Assembly: GCF_009696675.1 (NCBI RefSeq)
Contig: NZ_VULN01000002.1
Span: forward strand, 124,001 to 188,000
Direction of reading: 5' to 3'
Source: Acidaminococcus fermentans
GTDB taxonomy: Bacteria; Bacillota; Negativicutes; Acidaminococcales; Acidaminococcaceae
Length of the DNA stretch: 64,000 nt
This document shows positions 16,375 through 24,408 of the stretch, one piece after another. Positions within the stretch are counted from its first letter, which is position 1. Every line of letters starts with the position of its first letter. The notes under the pieces are model-generated. The model worked only from the letters and a program-made list of their open reading frames with translations, searched no databases and was not told the DNA's origin. A program made the translations under genes and the position numbers.

Positions 16375-18132
16375 GTGAAACAAACAAATGGTACGAAAAA
16401 ACTGCTCATTCAGGTTTGGCACCTGACCCGCAGCTATTGGAAAAGTGAAGAAAAGAAAAAAGCCTACGCCTTACTGCTGGCCATACTGGTGCTGACCCTG
16501 GCGGTGGTGGCCATGCTGGTGCTGCTGAACCAGTGGAACAATGCCTTCTATACAGCGCTCCAGAACTACCAGACAGATGAAATCTTCCATCAGCTGAAGC
16601 GGTTCACTGTGCTGGCTTTTATCTATATCATCCTGGCCGTTTACGCCTACTACCTCCAGCAGGTGCTGGTGCTGAACTGGCGGCGCTGGCTCACCAACCG
16701 GTACATCGACCGGTGGCTCCAGCACCGGACCTATTACCGGTTGGAAATGTTCGGGAAGGAAATGGACAACCCGGACCAGCGGATCAGTGAGGACGTGAAT
16801 CTGTTCGTTACCAAGACCCTTGGGTTCTTTGTGGGGATCGTGAAGGCCCTGTGCACTCTGGTTTCCTTTGTGGTGATCCTGTGGCAGCTGTCCGGTCCCT
16901 TTTCCTTCGCCTTTTTGGGCCGTACCTGGCACATTGCCGGGTATATGGTCTGGGTGGCGGTGGCTTACGCCTCTGTAGGAACCTGGCTCACCCACCGGGT
17001 GGGCCACAAGCTGGTGGCCCTGAACTTCTTCCAGCAACGCCGGGAGGCGGATTTCCGGTTCAGCATGATGCGTATGCGGGAAAATGCGGAAAGCGTGGCA
17101 TTCTATCAGGGAGAACAGCTGGAAGGGAAAGTGTTCAAGAAACGCTTCGCCCTGCTGCTGGACAACTTCTGGAAAATCGTCCTGAAGCAGAAACAGCTGG
17201 TGTGGCTGAATTCCGGCTATTCCCAGATTGCCATCATCTTTCCTTTTGTAGTGGCCATTCCCCGGTTCCTGCGCCGGGAACTGACCCTGGGGGGCCTGAT
17301 GCAGGTGGCCACGGCCTTTGGCCGGGTCCAGGATTCCCTGTCCTACTTTGTGGACATGTACGCTTCCCTGGCGGAATGGCAGGCGGTGGTGGACCGGCTC
17401 ACGGGGTTTGAGGAAGACATGGTCCGGGTCCAGGAAGCCGGCAGCCAGAGCCATGTGGAACGGGTGGAAAGCACCGGCGGCGCTGTCCGTCTGGAGCCTC
17501 TGGAAGTGGACCTGCCCAACGGACAGCCCATCCTGAAACCTCTGGACCTGACCCTGGAGCCGGGCACCAATGTGCTGATCAAGGGCATCAGCGGCAGCGG
17601 GAAAAGCACTCTGCTCCGGGCCCTGGCGGGGATCTGGCCCTTTGCCCGGGGAAAGGTAGCCCTGCCGCCCCAGGATCAGCTGATGTTCATTCCCCAGCGG
17701 CCCTATCTGCCCTTGGGGACTCTCCGGGATGCGGTGCTGTATCCCGGCACCCGGGAATTTTCCGACGAAACCCTGAAGGAGGCCCTGGAACAGTGCCGGA
17801 TCGGGTATCTGGCAGTCCATCTTCAGGAAGAAGGGGACTGGTCCCATGTGTTCTCCATCGGGGAACAGCAGCGGCTGGCCTTTGCCCGGGCCCTGCTTTA
17901 TCAGCCCCGGTGGCTGTTCCTGGATGAATCCACTTCCGCCCTGGATGAGGAAACGGAAGGGGCCCTGTACCGGACCCTGGGAGAAAAGCTGCCTGGGACC
18001 ACCCTGGTCAGCGTTGGACACAGAAGCACGCTGCTCCGCTATCACCAGCGGGTGCTGGCTTTGGATAAAGAAACACATACAGCTTCTCTGGAAAGTGCGG
18101 AGAAGTGGGAAGAGCGCCTGCGGGCTCAATGA
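16375..18132 (+). CDS. ABC transporter permease/ATP-binding fusion, SbmA/BacA-like (YddA family)
   Basis: A 585-residue half-transporter. Residues 1-330 are an SbmA/BacA-like membrane domain, seen in LLNQWNNAFYTALQNY, WRRWLTNRYIDRWL and the DNPDQRISEDV block. Residues ~370-585 are an ABC ATPase with Walker A ISGSGKSTLL, signature SIGEQQRLAFARAL (the usual LSGGQ is SIGEQ, as in this subfamily) and Walker B WLFLDESTSALDE. Such proteins act as homodimers in the inner membrane; relatives move peptides, cobalamin or long-chain fatty-acyl groups. The start is GTG. The AGCS symporter gene follows 19 bp later, so both may share a transcript. Substrate and direction are not determined. Confidence 0.85.
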   Translation: MKQTNGTKKLLIQVWHLTRSYWKSEEKKKAYALLLAILVLTLAVVAMLVLLNQWNNAFYTALQNYQTDEIFHQLKRFTVLAFIYIILAVYAYYLQQVLVLNWRRWLTNRYIDRWLQHRTYYRLEMFGKEMDNPDQRISEDVNLFVTKTLGFFVGIVKALCTLVSFVVILWQLSGPFSFAFLGRTWHIAGYMVWVAVAYASVGTWLTHRVGHKLVALNFFQQRREADFRFSMMRMRENAESVAFYQGEQLEGKVFKKRFALLLDNFWKIVLKQKQLVWLNSGYSQIAIIFPFVVAIPRFLRRELTLGGLMQVATAFGRVQDSLSYFVDMYASLAEWQAVVDRLTGFEEDMVRVQEAGSQSHVERVESTGGAVRLEPLEVDLPNGQPILKPLDLTLEPGTNVLIKGISGSGKSTLLRALAGIWPFARGKVALPPQDQLMFIPQRPYLPLGTLRDAVLYPGTREFSDETLKEALEQCRIGYLAVHLQEEGDWSHVFSIGEQQRLAFARALLYQPRWLFLDESTSALDEETEGALYRTLGEKLPGTTLVSVGHRSTLLRYHQRVLALDKETHTASLESAEKWEERLRAQ

Positions 18133-18151
18133 AAAAGGGGGAAGTTTGTTT

Positions 18152-19513
18152 ATGAGTATTGCGTTGCTGAATCAGATCGACAGCTTTGTCTGGGGACCGC
18201 CCTTGCTGGTCCTGTTGGTGGGGACCGGGATTTTCCTCAGCTTCCGGCTGGGTTTCCTGCAGATTTTCCGTCTGCCCCGTTCCCTGAAGCTGATCTTTTC
18301 CGCGGAAAACCAGGGAGAAGGGGACATCGATTCCTTCAAGGCCCTGTGCACCGCCCTGGCTGCCACTGTGGGCACCGGGAACATTGTAGGGGTGGCTACG
18401 GCCATCAAAGCCGGGGGGCCGGGGGCCATCCTGTGGATGTGGATCGCCGCCTTCTTCGGCATGGCCACCAAATATGCGGAAGGCTGCCTGGCAGTGAAAT
18501 ACCGGACCGTGGATGACAAGGGACAGATTTCCGGGGGCCCCATGTACTACATTGAAAACGGGCTGGGCCGGGCCTACCGGCCTCTGGCCATTGCTTTCGC
18601 CTTCTTCGGGGTACTGGTGGCCTATTTCGGCATCGGGACCTTTGCCCAGGTGAACTCCATTGTCCAGATCACCCAGCTGAATGCCGGGATCCCGGTGGAA
18701 TACACCGCCGTGGTGCTCACCATCCTGGTGGCGGCCATTACTCTGGGAGGCCTTCAGAGCATTGCCAAGACCGCATCCAAGGTGGTGCCGGCCATGGCTG
18801 TAATCTACATGGCTTCTACCCTGGGCTTCCTGGTGATCTTTGCGGACAAAGTGCCGGGGGCCATTGCGGAAGTGTTCTATGATGCCTTCCATCCCACGGC
18901 GGCAGTAGGGGGCTTCCTGGGAGCCAGCGTGCTGTTCGCCATGCGGAACGGGGTGGCCCGTGGGGTATTCTCCAACGAATCCGGCCTGGGGAGCGCTCCC
19001 ATTGTGGCCGCTGCTGCCAAGACCAAATGGCCGGCGGAACAGGGAATGGTTTCCATGACCGGTACCTTTATCGACACCATCATCATCTGCACCATGACCG
19101 GTCTGGTAGTGGTGATCAGCGGTCTATGGAAAACGGATCTGAACGGAGCCGCACTGACCAATGCGGCCTTCCTCCAGGCTTATCCCCACTTCGGGGGCTA
19201 CATGCTCATGGTGGGGCTGGTGCTCTTTGCCTTCACCACCATCCTGGGCTGGAACTACTACGGAGAACGGTGCATGGAATACCTGGTGGGGGTCAAAGGG
19301 ATCATGCCCTACCGGGTGGGCTTCATCCTGCTGGTGGGCTGCGGGGCCTTCCTGAAACTGGAATCCATCTGGATCCTGGCAGATATCGTAAACGGCCTTA
19401 TGGCCATCCCCAACCTGATCGCCCTTCTGGGCCTGTCCGGTGTGGTGGTGTCCGAGACCCGGAAGTATATGGAGCATGTGAAAGAGGAAAAGAAGAATGG
19501 TTCTGCTGCCTGA
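18152..19513 (+). CDS. AGCS-family sodium:alanine (glycine) symporter
   Basis: A 453-residue inner-membrane symporter of the alanine/glycine:cation family. The start at 18152 follows AAAGGGGGAAG; a longer frame overlapping the ABC gene is a read-through artefact. Family marks are ATVGTGNIVGVATAIKAGGPGAI (~70-92), MWIAAFFGMATKYAEGCLAVKYR, GGPMYYIENGLG, and FSNESGLGSAPIVAAAAK (~290). The C-terminal GWNYYGERCMEYLVG is also typical. It takes up alanine or glycine with sodium. The stop codon sits in the loop of a strong hairpin. Confidence 0.93.
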   Translation: MSIALLNQIDSFVWGPPLLVLLVGTGIFLSFRLGFLQIFRLPRSLKLIFSAENQGEGDIDSFKALCTALAATVGTGNIVGVATAIKAGGPGAILWMWIAAFFGMATKYAEGCLAVKYRTVDDKGQISGGPMYYIENGLGRAYRPLAIAFAFFGVLVAYFGIGTFAQVNSIVQITQLNAGIPVEYTAVVLTILVAAITLGGLQSIAKTASKVVPAMAVIYMASTLGFLVIFADKVPGAIAEVFYDAFHPTAAVGGFLGASVLFAMRNGVARGVFSNESGLGSAPIVAAAAKTKWPAEQGMVSMTGTFIDTIIICTMTGLVVVISGLWKTDLNGAALTNAAFLQAYPHFGGYMLMVGLVLFAFTTILGWNYYGERCMEYLVGVKGIMPYRVGFILLVGCGAFLKLESIWILADIVNGLMAIPNLIALLGLSGVVVSETRKYMEHVKEEKKNGSAA

Positions 19514-19526
19514 GCAGCAGAACCAT
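19497..19526 (+). terminator. Hairpin overlapping the AGCS stop codon
   Basis: ATGGTTCTGCTGC and GCAGCAGAACCAT form a perfect 13-bp stem whose loop CTGA contains the stop codon. It lacks a T run and is followed by TTGACC-type repeats. Confidence 0.55.
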
Positions 19527-19540
19527 TGACCATTGACAAA

Positions 19541-19569
19541 ACGGAAGTCTCTCTGGGACTTCCGCTTTT
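19541..19569 (+). terminator. Rho-independent terminator before the flavodiiron gene
   Basis: CGGAAGTC and GACTTCCG form the stem with a 7-base loop, followed by CTTTT. Confidence 0.7.
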
Positions 19570-19573
19570 CAAA

Positions 19574-19602
19574 TTGTCATGGAAAGAAGAAAATAGTATA
19601 AT
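19574..19602 (+). promoter_or_regulatory. Sigma-70 promoter of the flavodiiron gene
   Basis: TTGTCA and TATAAT are separated by 17 bp, 45 bp before the ATG. Confidence 0.75.
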
Positions 19603-19646
19603 GATAGGGCGAAAAAGGAACTGTTATTTTTGAAAGGAGATTCAAC

Positions 19647-20828
19647 ATGAAAGCTCGTACTATTGTCAATGATATATACGAAGTGGGGATCCGGGACTGG
19701 ACCCTCCATGATTTCCACGGCTTTGCCACTCCACGGGGGGTCACCTACAACTCCTTCCTGATCATGGATGAAAAAATCTGCCTGATCGACGGGGTGAAGG
19801 CTCCCTTCGCCGGGGAACAGCTGAGCAACATCCGGACCATTGTGGATCCGGAAAAAATCGACTACATTGTAGTGAACCATGTGGAACCGGACCATTCCGG
19901 AAGCCTGCCGGCTCTGGCCCAGGCCTGCCCCAATGCCACCTTCCTGATCACGGTCCAGGGGGCCAATGAACTGAAGGAACATTACGGGGATATCTTCAAG
20001 ACCCAGATCGTGAAAAAAGGGGATACCGTAAGCCTGGGCAAACGGACCCTGGCCTTCCAGCCCATTCCCATGCTCCACTGGCCGGATTCCATGGTCACCT
20101 ACTGCCCGGAAGAACAGATCCTGTTCTCCAGCGATGCCTTCGGGCAGCACTACTGCTGCAGCAAGCTGTTCGATGACGAAACCGAAGTGGAAAACATGTT
20201 CTTCGAAGCCCAGAAATACTTCGCCAACATCCTGATGCCCTACCGGAAACTGGTACCCAATACGGTGAAACTGGTCCGGAGCCTGCCTCTCAAGATGATC
20301 TGCAGCTGCCACGGCTGCATCTGGCGTTCCCACATCGACGACATTCTGAGCCGGTACGAATCCTGGGGCAAGGGTGAAACCGTGGACCGGGTACTGGTGG
20401 TATTCGACACCATGTGGGGCGGCACTGCCGCCATGGCCCGGGCCATGATCAAAGGTATCGAAAAGCAGGGAATGCGGGTGAAGCTGTACCGGTATGAAAG
20501 CAGCCTGAAGGCGGATATCGTCAGCGACCTGCTCACCGCCAAAGGGATCCTGATCGGTTCTCCCACCCAGAATTCCGGCATGATGCCCACCATCGGCGGA
20601 TTCCTTACTTACCTGAAGGGCCTGAAACCCACTGGCAAGAAGGCCGCTGCCTTCGGGACCTACGGCTGGGCCGGCGGTGCGGAAAAGGATATGGAAGCCA
20701 TGATCAAGGAGTCCGGCATGGAACTGCTGCCCGGGTACAATGTGAAATGGCGTCCGCTGCCTGCTGAACTGGAAGCGGCAGAACAGTACGGCTACGACTT
20801 TGCGGAAAAAGTCAGCAAGGGAGAATAA
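19647..20828 (+). CDS. FprA-family A-type flavodiiron protein
   Basis: A 393-residue cytoplasmic flavoprotein that reduces O2 (and/or NO) to protect anaerobes. The N-terminal metallo-beta-lactamase-like domain carries the di-iron motif HVEPDHSG (His78, Glu80, Asp82, His83), with further ligands expected in MLHWPDSM, SSDAFGQHY and SCHGCIWRS. The C-terminal flavodoxin domain starts near residue 250 with VLVVFDTMWGGTAAMARA. Length matches two-domain class A proteins; there is no rubredoxin extension. It is a single-gene unit with its own promoter. Confidence 0.92.
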   Translation: MKARTIVNDIYEVGIRDWTLHDFHGFATPRGVTYNSFLIMDEKICLIDGVKAPFAGEQLSNIRTIVDPEKIDYIVVNHVEPDHSGSLPALAQACPNATFLITVQGANELKEHYGDIFKTQIVKKGDTVSLGKRTLAFQPIPMLHWPDSMVTYCPEEQILFSSDAFGQHYCCSKLFDDETEVENMFFEAQKYFANILMPYRKLVPNTVKLVRSLPLKMICSCHGCIWRSHIDDILSRYESWGKGETVDRVLVVFDTMWGGTAAMARAMIKGIEKQGMRVKLYRYESSLKADIVSDLLTAKGILIGSPTQNSGMMPTIGGFLTYLKGLKPTGKKAAAFGTYGWAGGAEKDMEAMIKESGMELLPGYNVKWRPLPAELEAAEQYGYDFAEKVSKGE

Positions 20829-20890
20829 AATCTGCCGGAACCAGCGGACCGGATGCCAAAAGGCGGAAGGCGCTGACCGGGACAACGGGA

Positions 20891-20921
20891 AAGGGGTTGT
20901 CGCAGCTGCGGCAGCCCTTCC
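20891..20921 (+). terminator. Hairpin between flavodiiron gene and rlmB
   Basis: GGGTTGTCGCAG pairs with CTGCGGCAGCCC with a few G-T pairs and is followed by TTCCCTTG. It is a weak terminator candidate. Confidence 0.45.
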
Positions 20922-20939
20922 CTTGTATCAGGAGGAACC

Positions 20940-21692
20940 ATGGAAGATTTCATTGTGGGACGGAATGCGGTGCGGGAAGCCCTGCGCAGCGGCCGGCCCT
21001 TCAACAAAGTGCTGATCCAGGAAGGCAGCCACGGGGGCAGTCTCAGCGAGATCCTGGAACTGGCTCAGGAACGGAAAATCCCGGTGGAAAAGGTGACCCG
21101 GGAAGCCCTGGACCGGATTTCTGACGGGGTCCGTCACCAGGGGGTGGCGGCCCAGGGGGCGCCGGTGGCCTTCCAGGATCTGGATACGGTGCTGGCCCGG
21201 GTGGAAAGCCGGGGAGAAGTGCCCCTGCTGCTGCTCCTGGATGAACTCCAGGATCCCCAGAATGTGGGAGCCCTGATCCGGACCGCCAATGCGGCCGGGG
21301 TCCACGGGGTGCTGCTGCCCCAGCGCCGGAGCTGCCCTCTCAACGGAGTGGTGGCCAAGATTTCTGCCGGTGCCATTGAATATGTGCCGGTGATCCAGAT
21401 CGGCAATATTGCCCAGACCATGAAGCAGCTGAAAAAGCGGGGCTTCTGGATCGCCGGGGCGGATATGGACGGGGAATCCCAGTATTTCGACGCCAACCTT
21501 ACTGGCCCCATGGTGCTGGTGGTGGGGGCGGAAGGCAAGGGCCTGGGCCGTCTGGTGAAAGAAAACTGTGACTTCATCGTCCGCATCCCCATGCTGGGGC
21601 AGGTGTCCAGCCTGAATGCCTCTGTGGCAGGCGGGATCCTGCTCTATGACATTGTCCGGCAGCGGATCCTGGAAGGGCGGAAGAAGCCGTGA
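20940..21692 (+). CDS. rlmB: 23S rRNA (guanosine-2'-O-)-methyltransferase RlmB (TrmH/SpoU family)
   Basis: A 250-residue SPOUT methyltransferase that modifies G2251-equivalent in 23S rRNA. The short N-terminal substrate-binding domain begins IVGRNAVREAL. The three SpoU motifs are LDELQDPQNVGALIRTA (motif 1, ~100), VVGAEGKGLGRL (motif 2, ~198) and IPMLGQVSSLNASVAGGILLY (motif 3, ~217). It precedes sigH, as in many Firmicutes, but the NYN-domain gene (yacP) usually between them is absent. Confidence 0.92.
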   Translation: MEDFIVGRNAVREALRSGRPFNKVLIQEGSHGGSLSEILELAQERKIPVEKVTREALDRISDGVRHQGVAAQGAPVAFQDLDTVLARVESRGEVPLLLLLDELQDPQNVGALIRTANAAGVHGVLLPQRRSCPLNGVVAKISAGAIEYVPVIQIGNIAQTMKQLKKRGFWIAGADMDGESQYFDANLTGPMVLVVGAEGKGLGRLVKENCDFIVRIPMLGQVSSLNASVAGGILLYDIVRQRILEGRKKP

Positions 21693-21794
21693 AGGGTGCA
21701 GAGTAAAGAGCACAGAGGCTGAGGCAGGCGGCATGCAGCCCCTCGGTCTCAACCTCGGAAGGAGCACAAAACACACCAGAGGGGGCGGGAACTG

Positions 21795-22529
21795 TTGCAG
21801 GAAGAACTGCGGAAAGTCTATGACACCCTGTCCGACGAAGAGCTGATCCAGCTGATCCAGGACCGGGATGACCGGCAGGCTCAGGAGTATCTGCTGGACA
21901 AGTACAAGGAATTCATCCGGATCCGGGCCAGCCGGTATTTTCTGGTGGGGGCGGAAAAGGAGGACATCATCCAGGAAGGGATGATCGGCCTTTTCAAGGC
22001 CATACGGGATTACCGGCCGGGAAAGCAGGCTTCCTTCAAGGTCTTTGCGGAAGTCTGCGTGAACCGGCAGATCATTTCTGCCATCAAAAGCGCCACCCGG
22101 CAGAAACACCGGCCTCTCAACTGTTATGTGTCCCTGGACAAGCCGGTGTTTGAGGAAGGCAAGGAACGGACCCTGTTGGACATGCTGGGGGGAAGCCACG
22201 GGGTGGATCCGGAAAATCTGCTGGTGGACCAGGAAGCCTTCAATGACATTGAGCGGAACGTCAGTGCCATGCTCAGCAGTCTGGAATGGCAGGCCCTATG
22301 CAAATACCTGGAAAGCAAAAGCTACCAGGAGATTGCCCGGGAACTCCAGCGGAGCACCAAATCCATTGACAACGCTCTTCAGCGGGTAAAACGGAAACTG
22401 GAAAAATATCTGGCCAGCCGGAACCATGAACTGGACCTGATGACACTGAACAAGGGACTTTTGATTATGGCAGCCAAGGAACATCTCCGGACCAGCCATA
22501 ACAAGACTGATAGAATTGAAACAATCTGA
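21795..22529 (+). CDS. sigH: RNA polymerase sigma factor SigH (sigma-30 family)
   Basis: A 244-residue alternative sigma factor. Residues ~30-130 include region 2 (EDIIQEGMIGLFKAIRDYRPGKQASFKVFAEVCVNRQI), and the C-terminal region 4 carries SYQEIARELQRSTKSIDNALQRVKRKL. These match the SigH family, whose members control competence and early sporulation genes. The best start is TTG at 21795 with GAGGGGG upstream; no ATG lies near the conserved N-terminus EELRKVYDTLSDEEL. The neighbour upstream is rlmB, a conserved Firmicute order. Sporulation is not implied. Confidence 0.9.
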   Translation: MQEELRKVYDTLSDEELIQLIQDRDDRQAQEYLLDKYKEFIRIRASRYFLVGAEKEDIIQEGMIGLFKAIRDYRPGKQASFKVFAEVCVNRQIISAIKSATRQKHRPLNCYVSLDKPVFEEGKERTLLDMLGGSHGVDPENLLVDQEAFNDIERNVSAMLSSLEWQALCKYLESKSYQEIARELQRSTKSIDNALQRVKRKLEKYLASRNHELDLMTLNKGLLIMAAKEHLRTSHNKTDRIETI

Positions 22530-22600
22530 CAATTCGCTGGCCGGTGAAAAGAAGAAAAAAACTCTTTTGCAGGAATTCTCTTTTCTCACGGCGAATAACA

Positions 22601-22609
22601 TGGTATAAA
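22601..22609 (+). promoter_or_regulatory. Extended -10 promoter upstream of the BrxF-like gene
   Basis: TGGTATAAA fits an extended -10 (TGnTATAAT). There is no clear -35. It could drive the BrxF-like gene and pfkA. Confidence 0.4.
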
Positions 22610-22647
22610 CAGCGGAAAATCCATGCATCTAAGGGAGGGCGATACAC

Positions 22648-23109
22648 ATGAGTCAAATGGAAGAATTTCTGAAACAGGTGGAAGCCGTACAGGCAAAGGA
22701 TGAAAAGGTCCTGGTCGTTACCGGGAAACCCGGCAGCGGCAAAAGCAAACTGCTCCGGGAAGCGGCGGAAGCCAAAGGCTGGGATTATGTGGATACCCGG
22801 CTTTTGATCACCGAAGAGTTCCTGAAGCTGCTGCCCAGTGAACGGAAGGAAAAAGCTCCGGAAATGCTGACGGAAGAACTGTCCGGCCACCGGGGAGATG
22901 TGATCCTGCTGGACCGGGTGCAGACGCTGTTCGTTCCCGTGTTCCACATTGATCCCAAGAGCGTCATCGATGCCCTGGGGAAAGCCTATACGGTAGTGCT
23001 GGCCTGGCCCGGTTATGTAAACGACGGGCTGCTGTGCTATGACAAGTTCGACGGCACGGAATCCATCCGGATCTCCGCCGCGGACTATACGGTGTGGGAA
23101 GTGGAATAA
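22648..23109 (+). CDS. Orphan BrxF-like P-loop NTPase
   Basis: A 153-residue single-domain P-loop protein. Walker A is GKPGSGKS at residues 26-33 and Walker B is DVILLD at 84-89. The overall pattern (short N-terminal helix, VLVVTGKPGSGKS, a conserved LLPSERKEKAPEMLTEEL helix, DVILLDRVQTLF, and the ending VVLAWPGYVNDGLLCYD) resembles BrxF of type 3 BREX phage-defence systems as I remember it. No other BREX gene is in the window; its neighbours are sigH and pfkA, so it is either an orphan with a housekeeping role or a relic. The ribosome site AAGGGAGG is good. pfkA begins 23 bp downstream. Confidence 0.65.
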   Translation: MSQMEEFLKQVEAVQAKDEKVLVVTGKPGSGKSKLLREAAEAKGWDYVDTRLLITEEFLKLLPSERKEKAPEMLTEELSGHRGDVILLDRVQTLFVPVFHIDPKSVIDALGKAYTVVLAWPGYVNDGLLCYDKFDGTESIRISAADYTVWEVE

Positions 23110-23132
23110 CAGCCAGGAAAGGGTGAAGTCCA

Positions 23133-24251
23133 ATGCAGGAAAAGAAAAGGGGAACCCTGGCGGTCCTTACCGGCGGAGGTGACTGCCCGGGCCTGAACGC
23201 CGTGATCCGGGCCGTGGTAAAGACGGCCATCCATCATGGATTTGAGATCTACGGCATTTCCAATGGCTTCCACGGGCTGATCTGCAACGACATGAAGCTG
23301 ATGGGCCTGGAGGATGTTTCCGGGATCCTGCCCCGGGGCGGGACCATCCTGGGAACCACCAACCGGGACAATCCCTTCCATTATGCCGCCGGAGAAGATG
23401 AAAAAGGCAATGTGATCTATGAAGACCGGCGGGAAGATGTGGTCCGGAACCTGAAGGACCACGGCATCGGCTGTCTCATCGTCATCGGCGGGGACGGCAG
23501 CCTGAAGATCGCCTATGATCTCCACCGGTTCTGCGGGGTAAACGTAGTGGGGGTCCCCAAGACCATCGACAACGATCTGCCCTGCACGGAACGGACCTTC
23601 GGCTTCGATACGGCCATGGCCATGGCCACGGAAGCCCTGGACCGTCTCCATACCACGGCGGAATCCCATCACCGGGTGATGGTGCTGGAAGTCATGGGCC
23701 GGTATGCAGGCTGGATCGCCCTCCATTCCGGGATAGCCGGGGGAGCGGATGTGATCCTGATCCCGGAAATCCCCTATGACCTGGATGCGGTGATCCGGAA
23801 AATCCGCCGGCGCCAGCAGAATGGGAAGAAATTCAGCATCATCACTGTGGCGGAAGGGGCCAAACCCATCGGGGGCCAGCTGACCATTGCCCGGATGGTG
23901 AAGGAAAGTTTCGAACCTATCCGGCTGGGTGGCATCGGGGAAAAACTGGCCCGGGAAATCGAAGAGAAAACCGGCATCGAATCCCGGTGCACGGTTCTGG
24001 GCTACCTCCAGCGGGGAGGCTCTCCCACCGCCTACGACCGGGTGCTTTCCACCCGGTACGGGGCAGCGGCTGTGGAAGCCTGTCTGGATGAGGAATACAA
24101 TGTGATGGTTTCCCTCCAGGCCAATCAGATCGTCCGGGTACCCATTGCCCAGGCGGCCTCCAAACCGCATCAGGTGCCGGTGGATTCGGACATTGTCCGG
24201 ACCGGCCGGGAAGTGGGGATTTCTTTCGGGGACGAAAAGCCGGAAGAATGA
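23133..24251 (+). CDS. pfkA: 6-phosphofructokinase
   Basis: A 372-residue PfkA-family kinase making fructose-1,6-bisphosphate in glycolysis. The N-terminal phosphate loop is LTGGGDCPGLNAVIR; GGDGS is at 119-123 and PKTIDND at 142-148, with the catalytic Asp in TIDND. The pair Gly122 (ATP-type) with Lys143 (the residue typical of pyrophosphate-type enzymes at E. coli position 124) places it in the mixed or group III branch, so the phosphoryl donor cannot be fixed by these two positions. At 372 residues it is longer than the 320-residue E. coli enzyme. It likely shares a transcript with the BrxF-like gene. Confidence 0.92.
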   Translation: MQEKKRGTLAVLTGGGDCPGLNAVIRAVVKTAIHHGFEIYGISNGFHGLICNDMKLMGLEDVSGILPRGGTILGTTNRDNPFHYAAGEDEKGNVIYEDRREDVVRNLKDHGIGCLIVIGGDGSLKIAYDLHRFCGVNVVGVPKTIDNDLPCTERTFGFDTAMAMATEALDRLHTTAESHHRVMVLEVMGRYAGWIALHSGIAGGADVILIPEIPYDLDAVIRKIRRRQQNGKKFSIITVAEGAKPIGGQLTIARMVKESFEPIRLGGIGEKLAREIEEKTGIESRCTVLGYLQRGGSPTAYDRVLSTRYGAAAVEACLDEEYNVMVSLQANQIVRVPIAQAASKPHQVPVDSDIVRTGREVGISFGDEKPEE

Positions 24252-24264
24252 CTTTCTGAACAAC

Positions 24265-24330
24265 CAAAAAAGAGAAGCACAATTTTTCTTAAACTCAGGG
24301 GAAAAATCCGTGTCTTCTCTTTTTTTTTTG
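24265..24330 (+). terminator. Terminator after pfkA
   Basis: AAAAAAGAGAAG at 24265-24276 pairs with CTTCTCTTTTTT at 24314 onward, across a loop with its own small dyad. The arm ends in a ten-T run. Confidence 0.65.
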
Positions 24331-24408
24331 CTCCGGATGCCATATAATGAACAAGTTCTTAAAACGAAATGGAATCTCAGACGAAGAAGAGAAGAAGGAG
24401 TGTGCATT

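Noticed and set aside
21693-21794. Possible small RNA or leader between rlmB and sigH
   Set aside because: No promoter, terminator or recognisable structured motif is visible; it reads as ordinary spacer.
22648-23109. Active BREX defence locus
   Set aside because: Only the BrxF-like gene is present; no BrxA/B/C, PglX-type methylase, PglZ or BrxHII is encoded in the window.
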